Assembly (NCBI GenBank): GCA_003952965.2
Contig: CM025853.1
Span: forward strand, 3,437,622-3,501,621
Origin: Morella rubra
Taxonomy: Eukaryota; Streptophyta; Magnoliopsida; Fagales; Myricaceae
Reading direction: 5' to 3'
DNA length: 64,000 nucleotides
Shown here: positions 49,645 through 61,735 of the stretch, piece after piece
Layout of the letters: each line of letters begins with the position of its first letter
How positions within the stretch are numbered: the stretch's first letter is position 1
The notes under the pieces: model-generated
Seen by the model: only the letters and a program-made list of their open reading frames with translations
Databases searched by the model: none
Told to the model about the DNA's origin: nothing
Position numbers and translations under genes: made by a program

Positions 49645-50297
49645 AATGTAAAGTCCCACATTGCTAAAGTAATGTGGGCAATTGAAACCAATGACTTATA
49701 AATAAAGCTTCAATGTAACCTTTTGAATATAAGTGAGAAAATCGAATGCCCAGTTGGGCCTTTCAACAGTGGATGTAGGTCAATGACCGAACCACTTAAA
49801 ATATTGTCTCATTTATCTCAGTTTAAATTTTTTAAGTTTAAAAATTTTTATTTCTTACATGGTATCAGAGCGGCACGATCCGTCAACCATCCGGCAGAGC
49901 CCGGTAACCGTCTGGCAGAGTCCGGCGACCATCTGGTGACCCGACAACCATCCGGCAAAGTCTGGCAACCGTCCGGCAAGAGCCCGGCAATTATCCGGCA
50001 GAGTCCGGCGACTTTATTTTCCTTGTTTTGTAAGTCCAAACTCAAGGTGGGTCCACCTTGAGTTTGCGGGGGAGTGTTGAAAATGTAAAGTCCCACATTG
50101 CTAAAGCAATGTGGGCAATTGAAACCAATGGCTTATAAATAAAGCCTCAATGTAACCTTTTGAATATAAGTGAGAAAACCGAATGCCCAGTTGGGCCTTT
50201 CAACAGTGGATGTAGGTCAATGACCGAACCACTTAAAATCTTATCTCACTTATCTCAGTTTAAATTTTTTAAGTTTAAAAATTTTTATTTCTTACCA
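49640..50297 (+). mobile_element. TRIM retroelement with two 220-bp LTRs
   Basis: LTR1 (49,640-49,859) and LTR2 (50,078-50,297) are about 95 percent identical by eye and run TG...CA. Directly after LTR1 comes TGGTATCAGAGC (49,860-49,871), the primer-binding site for initiator methionine tRNA. Just before LTR2 is the purine tract GCGGGGGAGTG. The 218-bp interior encodes nothing and is made of imperfect copies of a CCGGCAGAGTCCGGCGACC-like unit. The element sits inside an (AT)n microsatellite, which flanks it on both sides, so the target duplication cannot be delimited. Each LTR contains a hairpin; in LTR2 it is a perfect 10-bp stem CCCACATTGC/GCAATGTGGG. Confidence 0.95.
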
Positions 50298-50322
50298 CAT
50301 ATATATATATATATATATATAT

Positions 50323-51959
50323 AATTGTGGAGTCTGTCATGAAGCCGCAAAGCTCATGCACCGCGCGACTACGATAACCGTTCTAATGCTTCACGATTGG
50401 GTCCCGTCCCATGATGTTGTGGATGCAGGGCTTAATTAGAAGCTGCAGACTGCGCGCAGTACTCCAACGTTAAACCCTGCGTATACTAAGGGGGGGTCAT
50501 GACTTGCACACGTACGAGATGAAATGTAATCGCAGATCGAGTCGATGATCCCAAGAAAATTTTCGAGACTTGTGATTAAATGGAACAATTAGGACATGAT
50601 GGAGATCGAAGCTGTAGAGCCTTAGATTAAGCTCCTAATTGAGGGTCCACTTTTTTGGTATAAGTCATGGCGACGGCGTGTCTTTCATTCAATCAATCAA
50701 CTCTCTTTTTCTTTTTCCACCTTGTTTCTTCTGTTTTTTTTAAACCACCGGAGCTTTCTTTTTCTTTTAACCCAACTTTCTACGTAATAATTACTCAGCA
50801 AAATACCCCAATCTATGTACTTTGGATTAGCTTTTGTGTTTTTCCCTACCTCTTTTTGTCTCTTTCACCTTTCACCTTTGTTCTACTGTTTCTTTAAGAT
50901 CACCCTGCTGAGATAAGGTGAAAAAAGGGCAGGTTCTCATTTGACATCTCCTGCCTTTTCCAGGCTATGTGTGGCTGATCTCATCGGTACAACATATGTG
51001 TGGCTGAACTTTGTCTGTTGTGGGACACTATTGTAGCTTCAAGTACAAGGTCAATAATGTGTAAAACGCCCTATTACTTAAAGTGTTATTTGTTCAGGAA
51101 TTGTCATTGCTTTGTCCCTCATCCCTTTTAGAAATCATTTTTCCCTTGGCTTATGATCTCCTTTGAAGCTGGCACGCTGGGATCATCATGATCTAGATGT
51201 CCCACCAAAGCCAGATAGATTAATAGCAAGCCAAGATCTATGGAGTATCCTTCCAATCTTTCTAAACGAAGGAACGTAGTAATTTTTTCTTGGAGTGATA
51301 TTTCGGTTATTTTGTATTTTTTTTACCGTCTGACTTAACATCTAATTTAGATAGAATATATATTGAAAAATTTTAAAAGTAAAAGGCCGTGAGTAGTCGA
51401 AAAAATAAAAAGATGTAAATTGTCGTTTTAATAGTCGGAGAGACGAGATTAATATTATACTACAGTTACAGAGGGAATTATGGTTCTTTCCTAATCGGCT
51501 ACCTAATACCATTTCGGGGAATTCTAGTTTGAACTGATCAAGCCGATTCGAAAGCTCGGCCCAAGCTTGATCAAGAGGTTGGCTTGGGTGAAGTGGGCCG
51601 GAACACACTAAGCGAGTCAGATGGGCCTAGTTTGGGTTGAATGGATCGATGGATTGAAGCGATGTTAGGCCCGTGACGCGTGAGATGGACTTTGTACGTA
51701 GGGCCTGCGACTGCGAGAGGCAAAAGCTGGAATGACGAATTGGACACATAAATATGTGGAAGAGCTCAAGCGGCATGCAGGAGTAGGGTGTGCGAAGGCT
51801 CTGGTGGTGCCGAATTTTAAGGCTCAGCAGGGGGAGGATGCTAATGCACATGGGACTTCGAGCGAAATACTTCCGACCGGAAATGTGTTGGACCTTCTAA
51901 GAGAGCTTTGAAAGGCAGTGTTTGGTCATGTTCTACTAGTTGGGGCAACCATAACGAAG
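50323..51959. other. Upstream region of the PPR gene
   Basis: 1.6 kb without a supported gene. There is a pyrimidine-rich stretch at about 50,690-50,900. An open phase extends upstream of the PPR start to 51,918 without an ATG. Promoter elements could not be singled out. Confidence 0.4.
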
Positions 51960-54434
51960 ATGATATGGGGAGCAAGAGGTCTCTGCAGGTTCAGCAATAG
52001 GCGAGGATTATTAACCAATTGCCAAGCCCATTGCAATGCTTTGAAGTCTCTCGCTGAAGATTGCATTACTCAAGAAGAAGCCTTTCAAACCACAGCCAAG
52101 TACTATACAGGGCTCCTCGAGGCTTGCATTCGATCAAAATCTCTCTCCCAAGGCAAGAAAATCCATCAACATCTCCTGAAGAACAGCACCAGCTTCATCG
52201 ATTCTCCTGTGCTCGAAAAGCTCGCCCATCTGTATATAGCATGTGATGAAGTCCAACTTGGACGCTGCGTGTTCGATGAAATTCCATACCCAACTGTTAT
52301 AGTATGGAACCTTATGATAAGAGCGTATGCGTGGCATGGACCATTTGAAGAAGCCATCCATCTGTACCATCGGATGCTTGATATAGGTGTTAAACCGACC
52401 AAATTCACGTTCCCATTTGTCCTCAAAGCGTGTTCCGGTCTGCAAGCCATGGAAGTGGGTAGAGAGGTACATGACCATGTAAAAAGACTTGGGCTTGATT
52501 CCGATGTATTTGTTTGCACTGCTTTGATTGACATGTATGCAAAGTCCGGAGATTTAGGTGAGGCGCAAAAAATTTTCAATGGTATGTTGTATAGAGATGT
52601 TGTAGCATGGAATGCTATGATTGCTGGCTTTTCGCTTCATGGACTTTATGATGACACGGTACGGTTGGTTGTTGAAATGCAGAAAGCGGGAACAAGTCCC
52701 AACTCTTCAACAATAGTAGCAGTTCTGCCTACGGTTGGACAAGCTAATGCTTTGAGCCAAGGGAAGGCTATGCACGCATACTCTATGAGGAGGAACTTTT
52801 GTAACGATGTGGTGCTTGAAACTGGACTTTTGGATATGTATGGTAGATGTCACTGCATATCTCATGCGCGAACAATATTTGACATGATTAGTGTCAAAAA
52901 TGAGGTTTGTTGGAGTGCTATGATTGGAGCATATGTTCTATGTGATTCTATGGTAGAGGCATTGGCATTATATGACGAGTTGGTGCATAAAAGTGTGATA
53001 AATACAACTTCAGTTACTCTTGCTATCATACTTCGAGCTTGTGCAAGGCTCACTGATTTCAGCAGAGGGAGACGGTTACATTGTTATGCAATCAAATCAG
53101 GGTTAGATTTGGATACAATGGTAGGTAATACTCTTCTGTCCATGTATGCAAAGTGTGGGGTTATAGATGATGCGCTCAGGTTCTTTGACCTTATGGTTTT
53201 TAAAGATACAGTTTCGTATGGTGCTATTATGTCTGGATGCATGCAGAATGGTTATGCAGAGGAGGTCTTACTAATTTTTCACCAAATGCAATTGTGTGGA
53301 ATTGACCCCGATCTGGCAACCTTGTTAGGTGTCCTCCCTGCTTGTTCCCATTTGGCCGCTTTCCAACATGGGGGATGCGGCCATGGTTACTCGATCGTTC
53401 ATGGCTTTGTGACTGAGACCTCTATTTGCAATGCGCTTATTGATATGTACTCCAAGTGTGGGAAGATCAATATTGCTAGGCAAGTGTTTGATAGGATGAA
53501 TTCGAAGGATATTATCTCATGGAATGCATTGATAGTTGGTTATGGTGTCCATGGGCTTGGCGGGGAAGCACTTTCACTTTTCAATAACTTTCTAGAAAGT
53601 GGTTTAAAGCCAGACGATGTGACTTTCATTGCTATCTTATCTGCTTGCAGCCATTCAGGACACGTCACAGAAGGAAAACAATGGTTTAATGCCATGAGTC
53701 TTGATTTCAACATTATTCCAAGGATTGAACATTACATATGCATGGTTGATCTTCTTGGTCGGGCTGGACTTTTGGATGAGGCACACAGTCTCATTTTAAG
53801 TATGCCATTTGAGCCAGATGTCCGTCTATGGAGCGCCTTGCTTGCTGCGTGTAGGATCCACAAGAATATTGAACTTGGGGAAGAAGTATCAAAGAAGATC
53901 CAGGGCATTGGAGCTGAAAGTACTGGGAATTTTGTCCTCTTATCTAATATATACAGTGCTGTCGGAAGATGGGATGACGCAGAGGATGTTAGAATCACGC
54001 AGAAGGACAGAGGATTTAAGAAAAGCCCAGGCTGCAGTTGGGTTGAGGTAAATGGTGTTATTCATGCGTTTGTTGGTGGAGATCGATCCCACCCAGAATC
54101 ATCACAGATTAACAGGAAGTTGGACGAACTGCTGGTGGAGATGAAAAGGTTGGGGTATCGTGCAGAATCAAGTTTTGTTCTACAAGATGTTGAAGAAGAA
54201 GAGAAGGAAAGGATTCTCCTTTATCACAGCGAGAAATTAGCCATAGCATTTGCAATTCTTAGTCTGAGCCCCACCAAGCCCATTCTAATTACGAAGAATT
54301 TGCGGGTTTGCGTAGACTGCCATTCTGCCATAAAATATATCTCTCTCATAACAAAGAGAGATATAACAGTAAGAGATGCTAGTCGGTTTCATCATTTCAG
54401 GAATGGCATCTGCAATTGTGGGGATTACTGGTGA
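51960..54434 (+). CDS. Pentatricopeptide repeat protein, PLS class with DYW domain
   Basis: Intronless, 824 aa, as usual for this family. Predicted organelle RNA-editing factor: PLS repeats read the RNA and the DYW domain acts as the cytidine deaminase. I chose the first in-frame ATG (51,960). The first residues MIWGARGLCRFSNRRG are basic and suit a mitochondrial or plastid targeting peptide. Repeats run from about residue 55 to 640 with many diagnostic phrases (VFVCTALIDMYAKSGDLGEA, DVVAWNAMIAGF, SICNALIDMYSKCGKI). E and E+ motifs follow, including KKSPGCSWVEV, the PG box. The DYW domain has the zinc-type residues H756-S-E758, C784-V-D-C787 and C818-N-C820, and ends in GDYW. All are intact, so the gene looks functional. 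Target transcript and symbol unknown. Confidence 0.95.
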   Translation: MIWGARGLCRFSNRRGLLTNCQAHCNALKSLAEDCITQEEAFQTTAKYYTGLLEACIRSKSLSQGKKIHQHLLKNSTSFIDSPVLEKLAHLYIACDEVQLGRCVFDEIPYPTVIVWNLMIRAYAWHGPFEEAIHLYHRMLDIGVKPTKFTFPFVLKACSGLQAMEVGREVHDHVKRLGLDSDVFVCTALIDMYAKSGDLGEAQKIFNGMLYRDVVAWNAMIAGFSLHGLYDDTVRLVVEMQKAGTSPNSSTIVAVLPTVGQANALSQGKAMHAYSMRRNFCNDVVLETGLLDMYGRCHCISHARTIFDMISVKNEVCWSAMIGAYVLCDSMVEALALYDELVHKSVINTTSVTLAIILRACARLTDFSRGRRLHCYAIKSGLDLDTMVGNTLLSMYAKCGVIDDALRFFDLMVFKDTVSYGAIMSGCMQNGYAEEVLLIFHQMQLCGIDPDLATLLGVLPACSHLAAFQHGGCGHGYSIVHGFVTETSICNALIDMYSKCGKINIARQVFDRMNSKDIISWNALIVGYGVHGLGGEALSLFNNFLESGLKPDDVTFIAILSACSHSGHVTEGKQWFNAMSLDFNIIPRIEHYICMVDLLGRAGLLDEAHSLILSMPFEPDVRLWSALLAACRIHKNIELGEEVSKKIQGIGAESTGNFVLLSNIYSAVGRWDDAEDVRITQKDRGFKKSPGCSWVEVNGVIHAFVGGDRSHPESSQINRKLDELLVEMKRLGYRAESSFVLQDVEEEEKERILLYHSEKLAIAFAILSLSPTKPILITKNLRVCVDCHSAIKYISLITKRDITVRDASRFHHFRNGICNCGDYW

Positions 54435-55227
54435 GGGAGAGGATATACAGGTCGGATCACAAGTCTTCATACTATCACTGGTGAGCCAGCATTCAGTTTG
54501 AACTTTTTTCCTCTTTTACCAGGTAAAGAGGGTGCAAAGGTGGTCAATCCCATGCCCACTGGGGAGCTGCAAGAAGAGGGGTCTAGGTGGGAGAGATCCA
54601 CATGTCTCTCAAACGAAGCTAGACCATAATTTGACACCAACCCAACCAAAAGCAAGGGCTGGAGCCCCAGGAGATCCTCGACAAACAGCATCTCCATCTT
54701 GGAAACTTTGGCTCAGTGATAGCAATTGAAATGCAGGTGGACAAGCCAGAAAGCACAGCAATTCCTAGCGCATGCATCTTTGAGGATCTGGGAAAGCTCA
54801 ACCAAAGTAACAAATTCCAGACAAAATAGCTGAGAGTTGTTGCAAAAGCAAAGTGTTGAGAAGGCAGAGCACTACCATCTGTATAAGCTTTAGACAAATT
54901 GATGAACAAAGGTGAAAAATTCATACTTCCATCCCCACCTCCAAAATTTAATCCAGTTGGGACCTAGGAATAATGTATGAACAAATATACTAGACATGAC
55001 CAGGCGTGCCAAAGTCAACACGGTAGATTTTGATGTAACCAGAAAGCAAATACAACGTTGAAACATTTGCATTTTCAAACAAATAACTCAGTTGTGAGGA
55101 ATAAGATTATGCATCTGATCTCATAGATTGTCATATTCGGCAAATAAATTGTACAGCTTCCCTCCTGTTCAAGGGGCCTGGAAGAACTTTTGAACTCATT
55201 GTTTAGTTCTGCCGCCTCCACATTCTA
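54435..55227. other. Convergent 3' region between PPR and UFC1
   Basis: About 0.8 kb holding the 3' ends of the PPR gene (+) and UFC1 (-). Short frames on both strands show no family features. Confidence 0.45.
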
Positions 55228-56296
55228 CTAAGTTTCGGTGGATGATGAGGTCGCATCATCTTTGTGCTTGATCATACCAGAATCCACAAGAACGGGAACC
55301 TCTGCTGCAAGCCATGGTGCAAGACCCAAGCACAGTGCATGCGCTATGCCAAACCTAGGACTAGAAAACAAAAGCTTACTAATCTAGAATTCCACCATTA
55401 AACAATCAATCCGAATAAAAACCAGAGCCTCCTTCCCTCATCCAGACAAACAAATAGAAACAAGCTATGCTGCTTTTCCAGTGGAATTAAGGTTTCGTTT
55501 GATATTCATTGCAGCTGAAATTGAAATACAAATTTGAATCTTTAAATTTTGGAAGTGAAAAAACTCTTTTTGCAAATTAACTGATAAGACAAGCAAATAT
55601 ACCTTCTCGGATACATTTCCATGAAACAAACACAAGCCAAAATGTGCTTTGTTTTGAGAGAGTTCTTCCCCGGATGACAAATTAAAAATGTAAATAAATC
55701 TAAGAATTCAACAAAGGAAAATCCAAATGATTCAACAGGTAATTCAAATTCAGTTCTGAATTGTCAAAAAAAATAACCCCACAAAAGGGAAATCCAAAGT
55801 AGTACCTGTTTTTCGCCCAAAGCGGCTTGAAATGAACGGTCAAGCAGATCTTTCCCCCTCTATACATCTGAAACAAAACTGGCTCAATCAAAAGTAAACA
55901 AATATAAAAATAAAATAAATTCGAAACAAAAGGGGAAGGAGGGACGAAAGCCAAAAACGATACCTTTTGGGTCTTGCCGTCGAGTTGGGGGAGCTCAAGC
56001 TCCGGCGCAGTGGAGGGGTAGGTGACGGGAATATCGAATTGGAGGTCGAACTCGTACTTGAGGAGGTTGTGGACGTACCAGCACTTGCCGGTCCAACGCG
56101 TCCCCTCGGGATTGGCTGCGGAGATCCGGAACCAGTCGTTGTCGTTGGACTTGTTCATTTGGGTGTAGGCGATCAAAGCCTTGTACTCCTCCTTGAGCCT
56201 CAGCGTCCACGCCGCCCCGTCCCTTGGCCCGGCTTTCGTCGTTAGCAGCGGGATGTGGGTAAGCGTGGATTTCGTATTCGGATCCCAGCCCTCCAT
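55228..56296 (-). CDS. UFC1: UFM1-conjugating enzyme 1 (E2)
   Basis: Carries activated UFM1 on a cysteine and passes it to the UFL1 ligase in the ufmylation pathway, linked in plants and animals to ER and ribosome quality control. Exons on the - strand: 56296-55964, 55867-55806, 55360-55228. They join to 528 nt, 175 aa with GT-AG introns. The sequence contains [20 protein letters not shown] near the start, then [47 protein letters not shown] and [20 protein letters not shown]. The catalytic cysteine is C119 in GGKICLT. Human UFC1 is about the same length. The C-terminus ([14 protein letters not shown]) is polar. The single-copy family makes the call secure. Confidence 0.96.
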
Positions 56297-58036
56297 TTCT
56301 CTATCAAGCTAAGCAACCTCTAGTCCTAAACCCTTGATTCGATTTGATTGATCTCCAAAACCTGTTCTCATTCTCTTGTCTTGTGAGCCCGTTAATGGGT
56401 TCATTTTTAGTCCCCGGGAAAAGAGTCGGTCAATTGAGGGAAGTGTTGAGGGTATAGTTGTAATTGTGTTAGTTTACTATTTTTTTGACAGAATTATCTG
56501 ACAACAAGAGTGAGATGCTGGTTCAGACCTTGTTACAATGGAATGAGATGCTGGTTCACACCTTGTTAACACGGTGATTGTTTGATTAGGAAAAAAAATT
56601 CAATTTTTTAAGAACATTTTTTTTAAAACTAAAATTTTTAGACTCAAAATTTTAATACACGTTTCGAATCTTTTTCGTACTAATTATAATATTTTTTTAA
56701 TAAAAATACATCACATCTTCTCTTTATTTATTTTTCTATTAAAAAATTTCATTAAATCTTTAATTTTCTTATTTTTAGGAAATTCAATAGTTAGTCACTG
56801 TATCCTTTTTGCTAATTAATATCTCGTTTTCTTTTTTTTCAATTTTGAGATATGCCCTCTGTGACAAATTAGTCTTTTTGTCTGTTGACTGTTAATTTGA
56901 CTAACGAGACTCTTGACACGTTAGCAACTTTCATCATGTCAGCCGCTGCTGTTTTCATGTCACTCTTCACCCTTATCACTAATGCCCGAAACAACGTACA
57001 GTTTGGCAGTTCTAATTCACCCATTTCGTAAAATTAAAATTCGATGTCCTTCATTCATCTCATGATTAATTCGTAAAAGAGGTAAAATTTAATTACTAAA
57101 TATTAAATTTCTCTTTATTTTTTAATAAATTTAAATAAAAATCATATTACCATCGAACAATTTTACAGTTTTTCACCAATATTTTACAAACATCTTAAAA
57201 AGTTGATGACTCTCAAGATTTTCTTTTACATATTCAAAAATCTTACAATTTTTATATTTCAAACATCACTGTAGAAAGTAAATTTATTAGAAATTGGAGA
57301 TCTATATGCATGTCCATTTTGTATTACTTGATATGCCATTCAATCACATCTATCATAATATGCCCTTTGAACTCATGATACACTATGAGAATAAGCACGG
57401 GAAGAACAAGAAAGAGATGATTAGATGGGAATAAAGAAATAATATTAATTATTTTTTAATTAAAACTTTTAATTAATTATATTTTCATTGAATCAAAAAA
57501 TTTCGAATATTTTAAATCGAGGTTTTTTTTTGATATTTTGAAGAATAATTTAATTTATTAAAATTTTATTAAAATTTATTAAAATAAAAAGTAAATATAT
57601 ATATATAAAAATTAAAATTTTAAAATGTGTTTATTTTACTATAAATTTTCGTATCCCAAAAAACAAACTTAACTTTGTATTTCCAAACAATGGCTCGATA
57701 AATCAACTTTAGAGACAACCGACAGGAAGAAAGGCCAAGGCTAGGCCATCAACGTGGCCGACAGACGCGGCACGAATCTTTTGACTTTTCTGGTTTTGTG
57801 GGGCCGTCTTTGGGGAGGATAGGTTCCTTCCTTCTGCGAAGTCGCTATCTGCGGTTATTGTCTTGTCTACTAGGGCCGGCGAGGGGTTGAGAGCGGATTT
57901 CTATTTAAGTAACGGAAGCAGGGCCTCTCGAATACAGGCCACGCCTGTCCTTCCGTACACAGCAACAAGTCTTCCTTCTACCCTCTCATTACTTCAAGAT
58001 TCAGGTTTTTTGCATTCCTTCGTTCGCCGTCCAGAA
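56297..58036. other. AT-rich spacer upstream of UFC1 and the NLR relic
   Basis: 1.7 kb without a gene. The UFC1 promoter lies at its left edge. Bases 56,570-56,780 and 57,430-57,660 are very AT-rich and look like MITE interiors, but no matched termini were found. Confidence 0.45.
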
Positions 58037-59110
58037 ATGGCGGAGAGTGTTCTCTTCAGCACTGTTGAAACAATCATTGGCTGCTTGAGCTCCCTGGCTT
58101 CCAAAGAGATCAGACTGATCTGGGGTGCCAAAGATTTCAAGCTCAAGAGCACGGTTTCAAAATTCAAAGCTGTGCTTCTGGATGCTCGAGATTGGCTTCA
58201 AAAGTTAGAGGATGCCGTTTTCGCTGCGGGTGACTTTCCGAATGATATTTCCCCCGAGGATCTGCTGCGGGAAATGATGTCCCGGGATAAGATGGCAAAA
58301 AAGGTATGCTTCATCTTTTTCAAATCAAACCAGCTTGTCTATGGTCGTAAGTTGGGCCATGAGATTAAGGCGATTAGAGAGATGTTTGATGCCATAGAAG
58401 CTGATAGGAAATTCTACTTGGAAAAACGTGACGGGGAGACAGGGGTCAGGAAGAGGAAGACGAATGATACTTATTCTTTCATATACGCGGAAGATGTTAT
58501 TGGTAGAGAAATTGATAAGAAGGCAATTATAGATATTCTGATGGACCCCAAAGGTGAAGGGGCTTCATTCATTCCAATTGCTGGCATGGGCGGATTAGGG
58601 AAGAATAGATTTGCTCAACCCATATTTAATGATGAGAATATGCAAAAATATTTTCAATTAAAAATTTGGGTTTACGTCTTTGATGTTACAGTAAGCATTA
58701 GAAAGAAATACTTACTTGTATTGGATGACGTGTGGAATGAGGTAAGTGGAGAAAGGCTTAGAGTTGAACAATTATTAATGATGGTGCAAGAGACAATAGA
58801 GTATTAGGATTATGAAGAAAAAATAATCCGAAAATGACATCTTGCCTTCTCTTAAGCTGAGTTATGATCAACTTCCATCACATCCGAAATATTGTAGTTT
58901 ATTTCCAAAAGATTAAGAAATGATAATATGTTATCTTTTGGATAGCACAAGGGTTTATCAAGTAATCAGATGAGTGATTTGAAAGAGTTGCTCATGAGTG
59001 TTTTCTAGATTTACTTTGGAGATCATTCTTTCAAGAAGCTAAAAGAGATGAGTGGAGGTACTGTAATCCAATGCATGATGTATGACCTCATGGATGACCT
59101 GATGGGCACC
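58037..59110 (+). pseudogene. Broken CC-NB-ARC (NLR) resistance gene
   Basis: An open frame from ATG 58,037 to about 58,807 encodes an Rx-type coiled-coil start (MAESVLFSTVETIIGCL, then VLLDARDWLQKLEDA), a linker, VIGREIDKKAIIDIL and a P-loop GMGGLGKNRFAQ. The kinase-2 motif KKYLLVLDDVWNE follows too soon after WVYVFDVTV; tens of residues between RNBS-A and kinase 2 are missing. The P-loop Lys is kept, but the following Thr/Ser is Asn. After the stop, shifted frames still show LKLSYDQLPSHPKYCSLFPK, DLLWRSFFQEAKRDEWRYC and a decayed MHD block near 59,063-59,100. No LRR follows; instead Gypsy sequence is joined on. This is a nonfunctional relic, though the first 256 codons could still be transcribed. 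Confidence 0.9.
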
Positions 59111-60008
59111 AAAGTGAATAGAGTCTCAGAGATCCATTGCAAGTTCCAGAAGAGCCAATCGCAAGATCAAGAGCAAAGAAGATTAATGAAGCTATGCAAG
59201 GATTGATGCAACATACTTGGACCGAGTATGCCAATTTACTTACAAGACTTCATCGTTCAAGATGGGATCACAAGAAGAACCAATCGTACTTCATGTGATA
59301 CAAGCTACAAAGGGAGGCAGCCTAATGTTTAGGTTTCATTTTTGTAGGCTTGTTGGGCTTATTTAATTTGTTGGGTTATTATTTTTAAATTATGGAGATT
59401 GTTTTAGTTTAAGGGTTTTAAGTTACTATTCACGCGAGTTACTATTCACTTAGGAGCTAGTTCATGTTGTCCTACATTGCTTAAAAATAATGTAATTCAT
59501 TGCATGATGCATGACCTCATGGATGACTTTACTTTGTAATGAGCATCAAGGTGGACAGAGTTTCAGATATCCATTGCAAGTTCCATCCAATCACAAGATC
59601 AAGAGCAAATAAGATTAAAGAAACTATGCAAGGATTGGTGCAATCTAGGGGACAAGATCAAGAAGAATTCTCCCAAGCTACGGATCACAACCAAGGTTTC
59701 AACTTTGGTGTTTCAAGATAATGTGGTTTTGTTTAGGTTTGGGGCTTGTTGGGCTGGGTTATTGCTTTTAAATTATGGAGATGGTTTAGTTCATATTGCT
59801 TTTAAATTATGGAGATAGTTTTGATTTATATTGCTTTTAAATTATGGAGATAGTTTTAGTTTAAAGATTGCTTTTAAATTATAGTTTTGATTTATATTGC
59901 TTTTAAATTATGGAGATAGTTTTAGTTTAAGGGTTTTGGGTTACTATTCACACGGGTACTGTTCACTTAGGGGCTAGTCCATGTTGTCCCACATTGTTTA
60001 GAAATAAG
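59063..60008 (+). repeat. Tandem duplication of an NLR-MHD plus Gypsy fragment
   Basis: Block A (59,063-59,491) and block B (59,492-about 60,008) run in the same order. Each has a decayed NLR MHD segment (ATGCATGATG then ATGACCTCATGGATGAC), then the end of a Ty3/Gypsy polyprotein. In block B this reads HPITRSRANKIKETMQGLVQ. Each then has AT-rich sequence with AAATTATGGAGAT, the words GTTACTATTCAC and TTCACTTAGG, and CATGTTGTCC(T/C)ACATTG. Block B is longer because of an internal minisatellite. The shared junction between resistance-gene and retroelement sequence shows that the fusion came before the duplication. Confidence 0.8.
59761..59930 (+). repeat. Minisatellite, 31-37-bp unit, five copies
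   Basis: The word ATTGCTTTTAAATTAT recurs at about 59,761, 59,795, 59,830, 59,867 and 59,898. Most copies are followed by GGAGATAGTTTTAGTTT or GGAGATAGTTTTGATTT. It lies inside block B and expands sequence present once in block A. Confidence 0.9.
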
Positions 60009-61720
60009 AGATTTGTTCAAACCTCCTCTTATATTTAGGAGCTTTTATATATTGTTTTAAGACAAAAAAAAAAAGTTAGTATAATTTTTTTTCTGAGAAA
60101 TAGTTTTTCTTCTGGTTCTTGAGTACACTAAAGAACTTATCAAGGATTATTCTTTGTGACGTTCTAACTTCAATTTTGTTTTCTTCCATCCTATTTATTC
60201 ACCTGACCATCTATCTGGAGAAACCGTATGTAAATTTGTCTGTTTCCTTTTATTTCTTAAAAGTCATTAGTTTTGTATAAACCAAACTGATAGCTGATGA
60301 CCCTAGGTGAAACTAGAGTGAAGATGTTTTGTGGCTGTCAAATATGGCAATCGTACTGCAGGAATTTCCTTGTTTCTCATAATGTAAGCAAAGTGAACAT
60401 TGGCAACTGGGGAAGCTTGGGTAAATATTGCGAGCAGCATTAAGTTCCGGCATCTACACTCCACTAATGAGATGACAAGTACATGTTTTGTCAAACCCAG
60501 CATATTGAATCTACATCATATCTTAAACATCCCGAATGTTCTTGTCTCGAGCTTGGGAGCTCTTTTGACTTGTCAGAAAGCTCCTAAGTTGACGCTAAAA
60601 TTATGATTAGAATGATGTTAGCTAAATGATAGAAGAGACAAAAATTGGTATTGTTTTCATGATCATGTCATCTGCCACTTCTCCTGTATTATTTGCCTCC
60701 TTGAAGTTAAAAAGTTGCCTTTATATCGAAGGTTGGAACTCGCTTTCGCTAGTAACATGACAAGAAGCATCAATGTCATCTATTAAAAATATGAAATGGG
60801 CAAATGGCGGCCGAAGGACTTGGGTTTTGTCAAAAAAAATCTCTGGTTAAGGCAATTCCGTCTTTCTTACGTAACTCTACTCTTGGTTTCTTGGTAGATT
60901 TCTTGCTTCAATAGAACATACAACTCAGAAGACTTCTTTACATATCCATGCATGCAAAACTCTTGAGAAGTTTGATAACTATCACCTAATGATGCAATCA
61001 GGTACTTGGAGCTCCTGTATTTCTGCTCACCAGGAGCAGCATCTGCTGTCAATGGTATTGCAGTTGGCTGCTGTAAGAAAACTGAGCATCACTGGGAAAA
61101 GGATGGAGGGACCTTCTTTAGTTTCTGTCATTTACTCGTGATTAAAAGGGTGATTGAGGTACAAAATGATTTCTTCTACTCAGACTCACACCAGTTGCCT
61201 ACCAGATTTGGGTCGTTTCAAAAGCATGAAGACCTGAATTTGCAAGTTGAATTTATTCTCTTTTTTTCCTAGTGCAGAATTTGTTATGTGCATTTGCACA
61301 TTCGTGAATCTGACATTTTCTGAACTTAATAATTCTTCTTGTTCTACACCTCTGCTGCATTGTCGATTGATATAAGCATGAGAGGTTTGAGGAGCTGTCT
61401 ACACTAGAGAGATTTTGAATTTTAATTCCATCCTCTTGAGAGATTTTCTTCATCATGGCAAATTTTACAGATATTTGCACTTCATATTTTGTTGTTTGCA
61501 GCAGCATGTAAAAGTTGCTGAGTTTAATTACTTGGAGTTTTCTTGCTCAATAGATTTGTCGCAACTTAAGTAAATAACTATCAATTATAATTTTTGTCTA
61601 TCATCTATGCACGAAGGCGATTCCCTACTCCTATCTCGAGCTTTCCTAGACCATACCACCTCGGCAGTAGTTCACATATTTTGAAAACATAGAACTTTTC
61701 ACATTCTAAAATTTTAGTTC
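60009..61720. other. Decayed sequence after the NLR relic
   Basis: No intact gene. The + strand frame at 60,400-60,606 contains ILNLHHILNIPNVLVSS, which resembles the Copia segment 'LHxVLHVPNLxxNLLSV' between protease and integrase. It lacks the Asp-Ser-Gly-Ala motif and is weak. Other frames show no family features. LRR remnants of the NLR were looked for and not recognised. Confidence 0.35.
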
Positions 61721-61735
61721 CCGAGATTTTATTCT

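Noticed and set aside
55967-56245. 92-residue + strand frame opposite UFC1 exon 1
   Set aside because: It is the antisense shadow of a GC-rich, well-conserved UFC1 exon.
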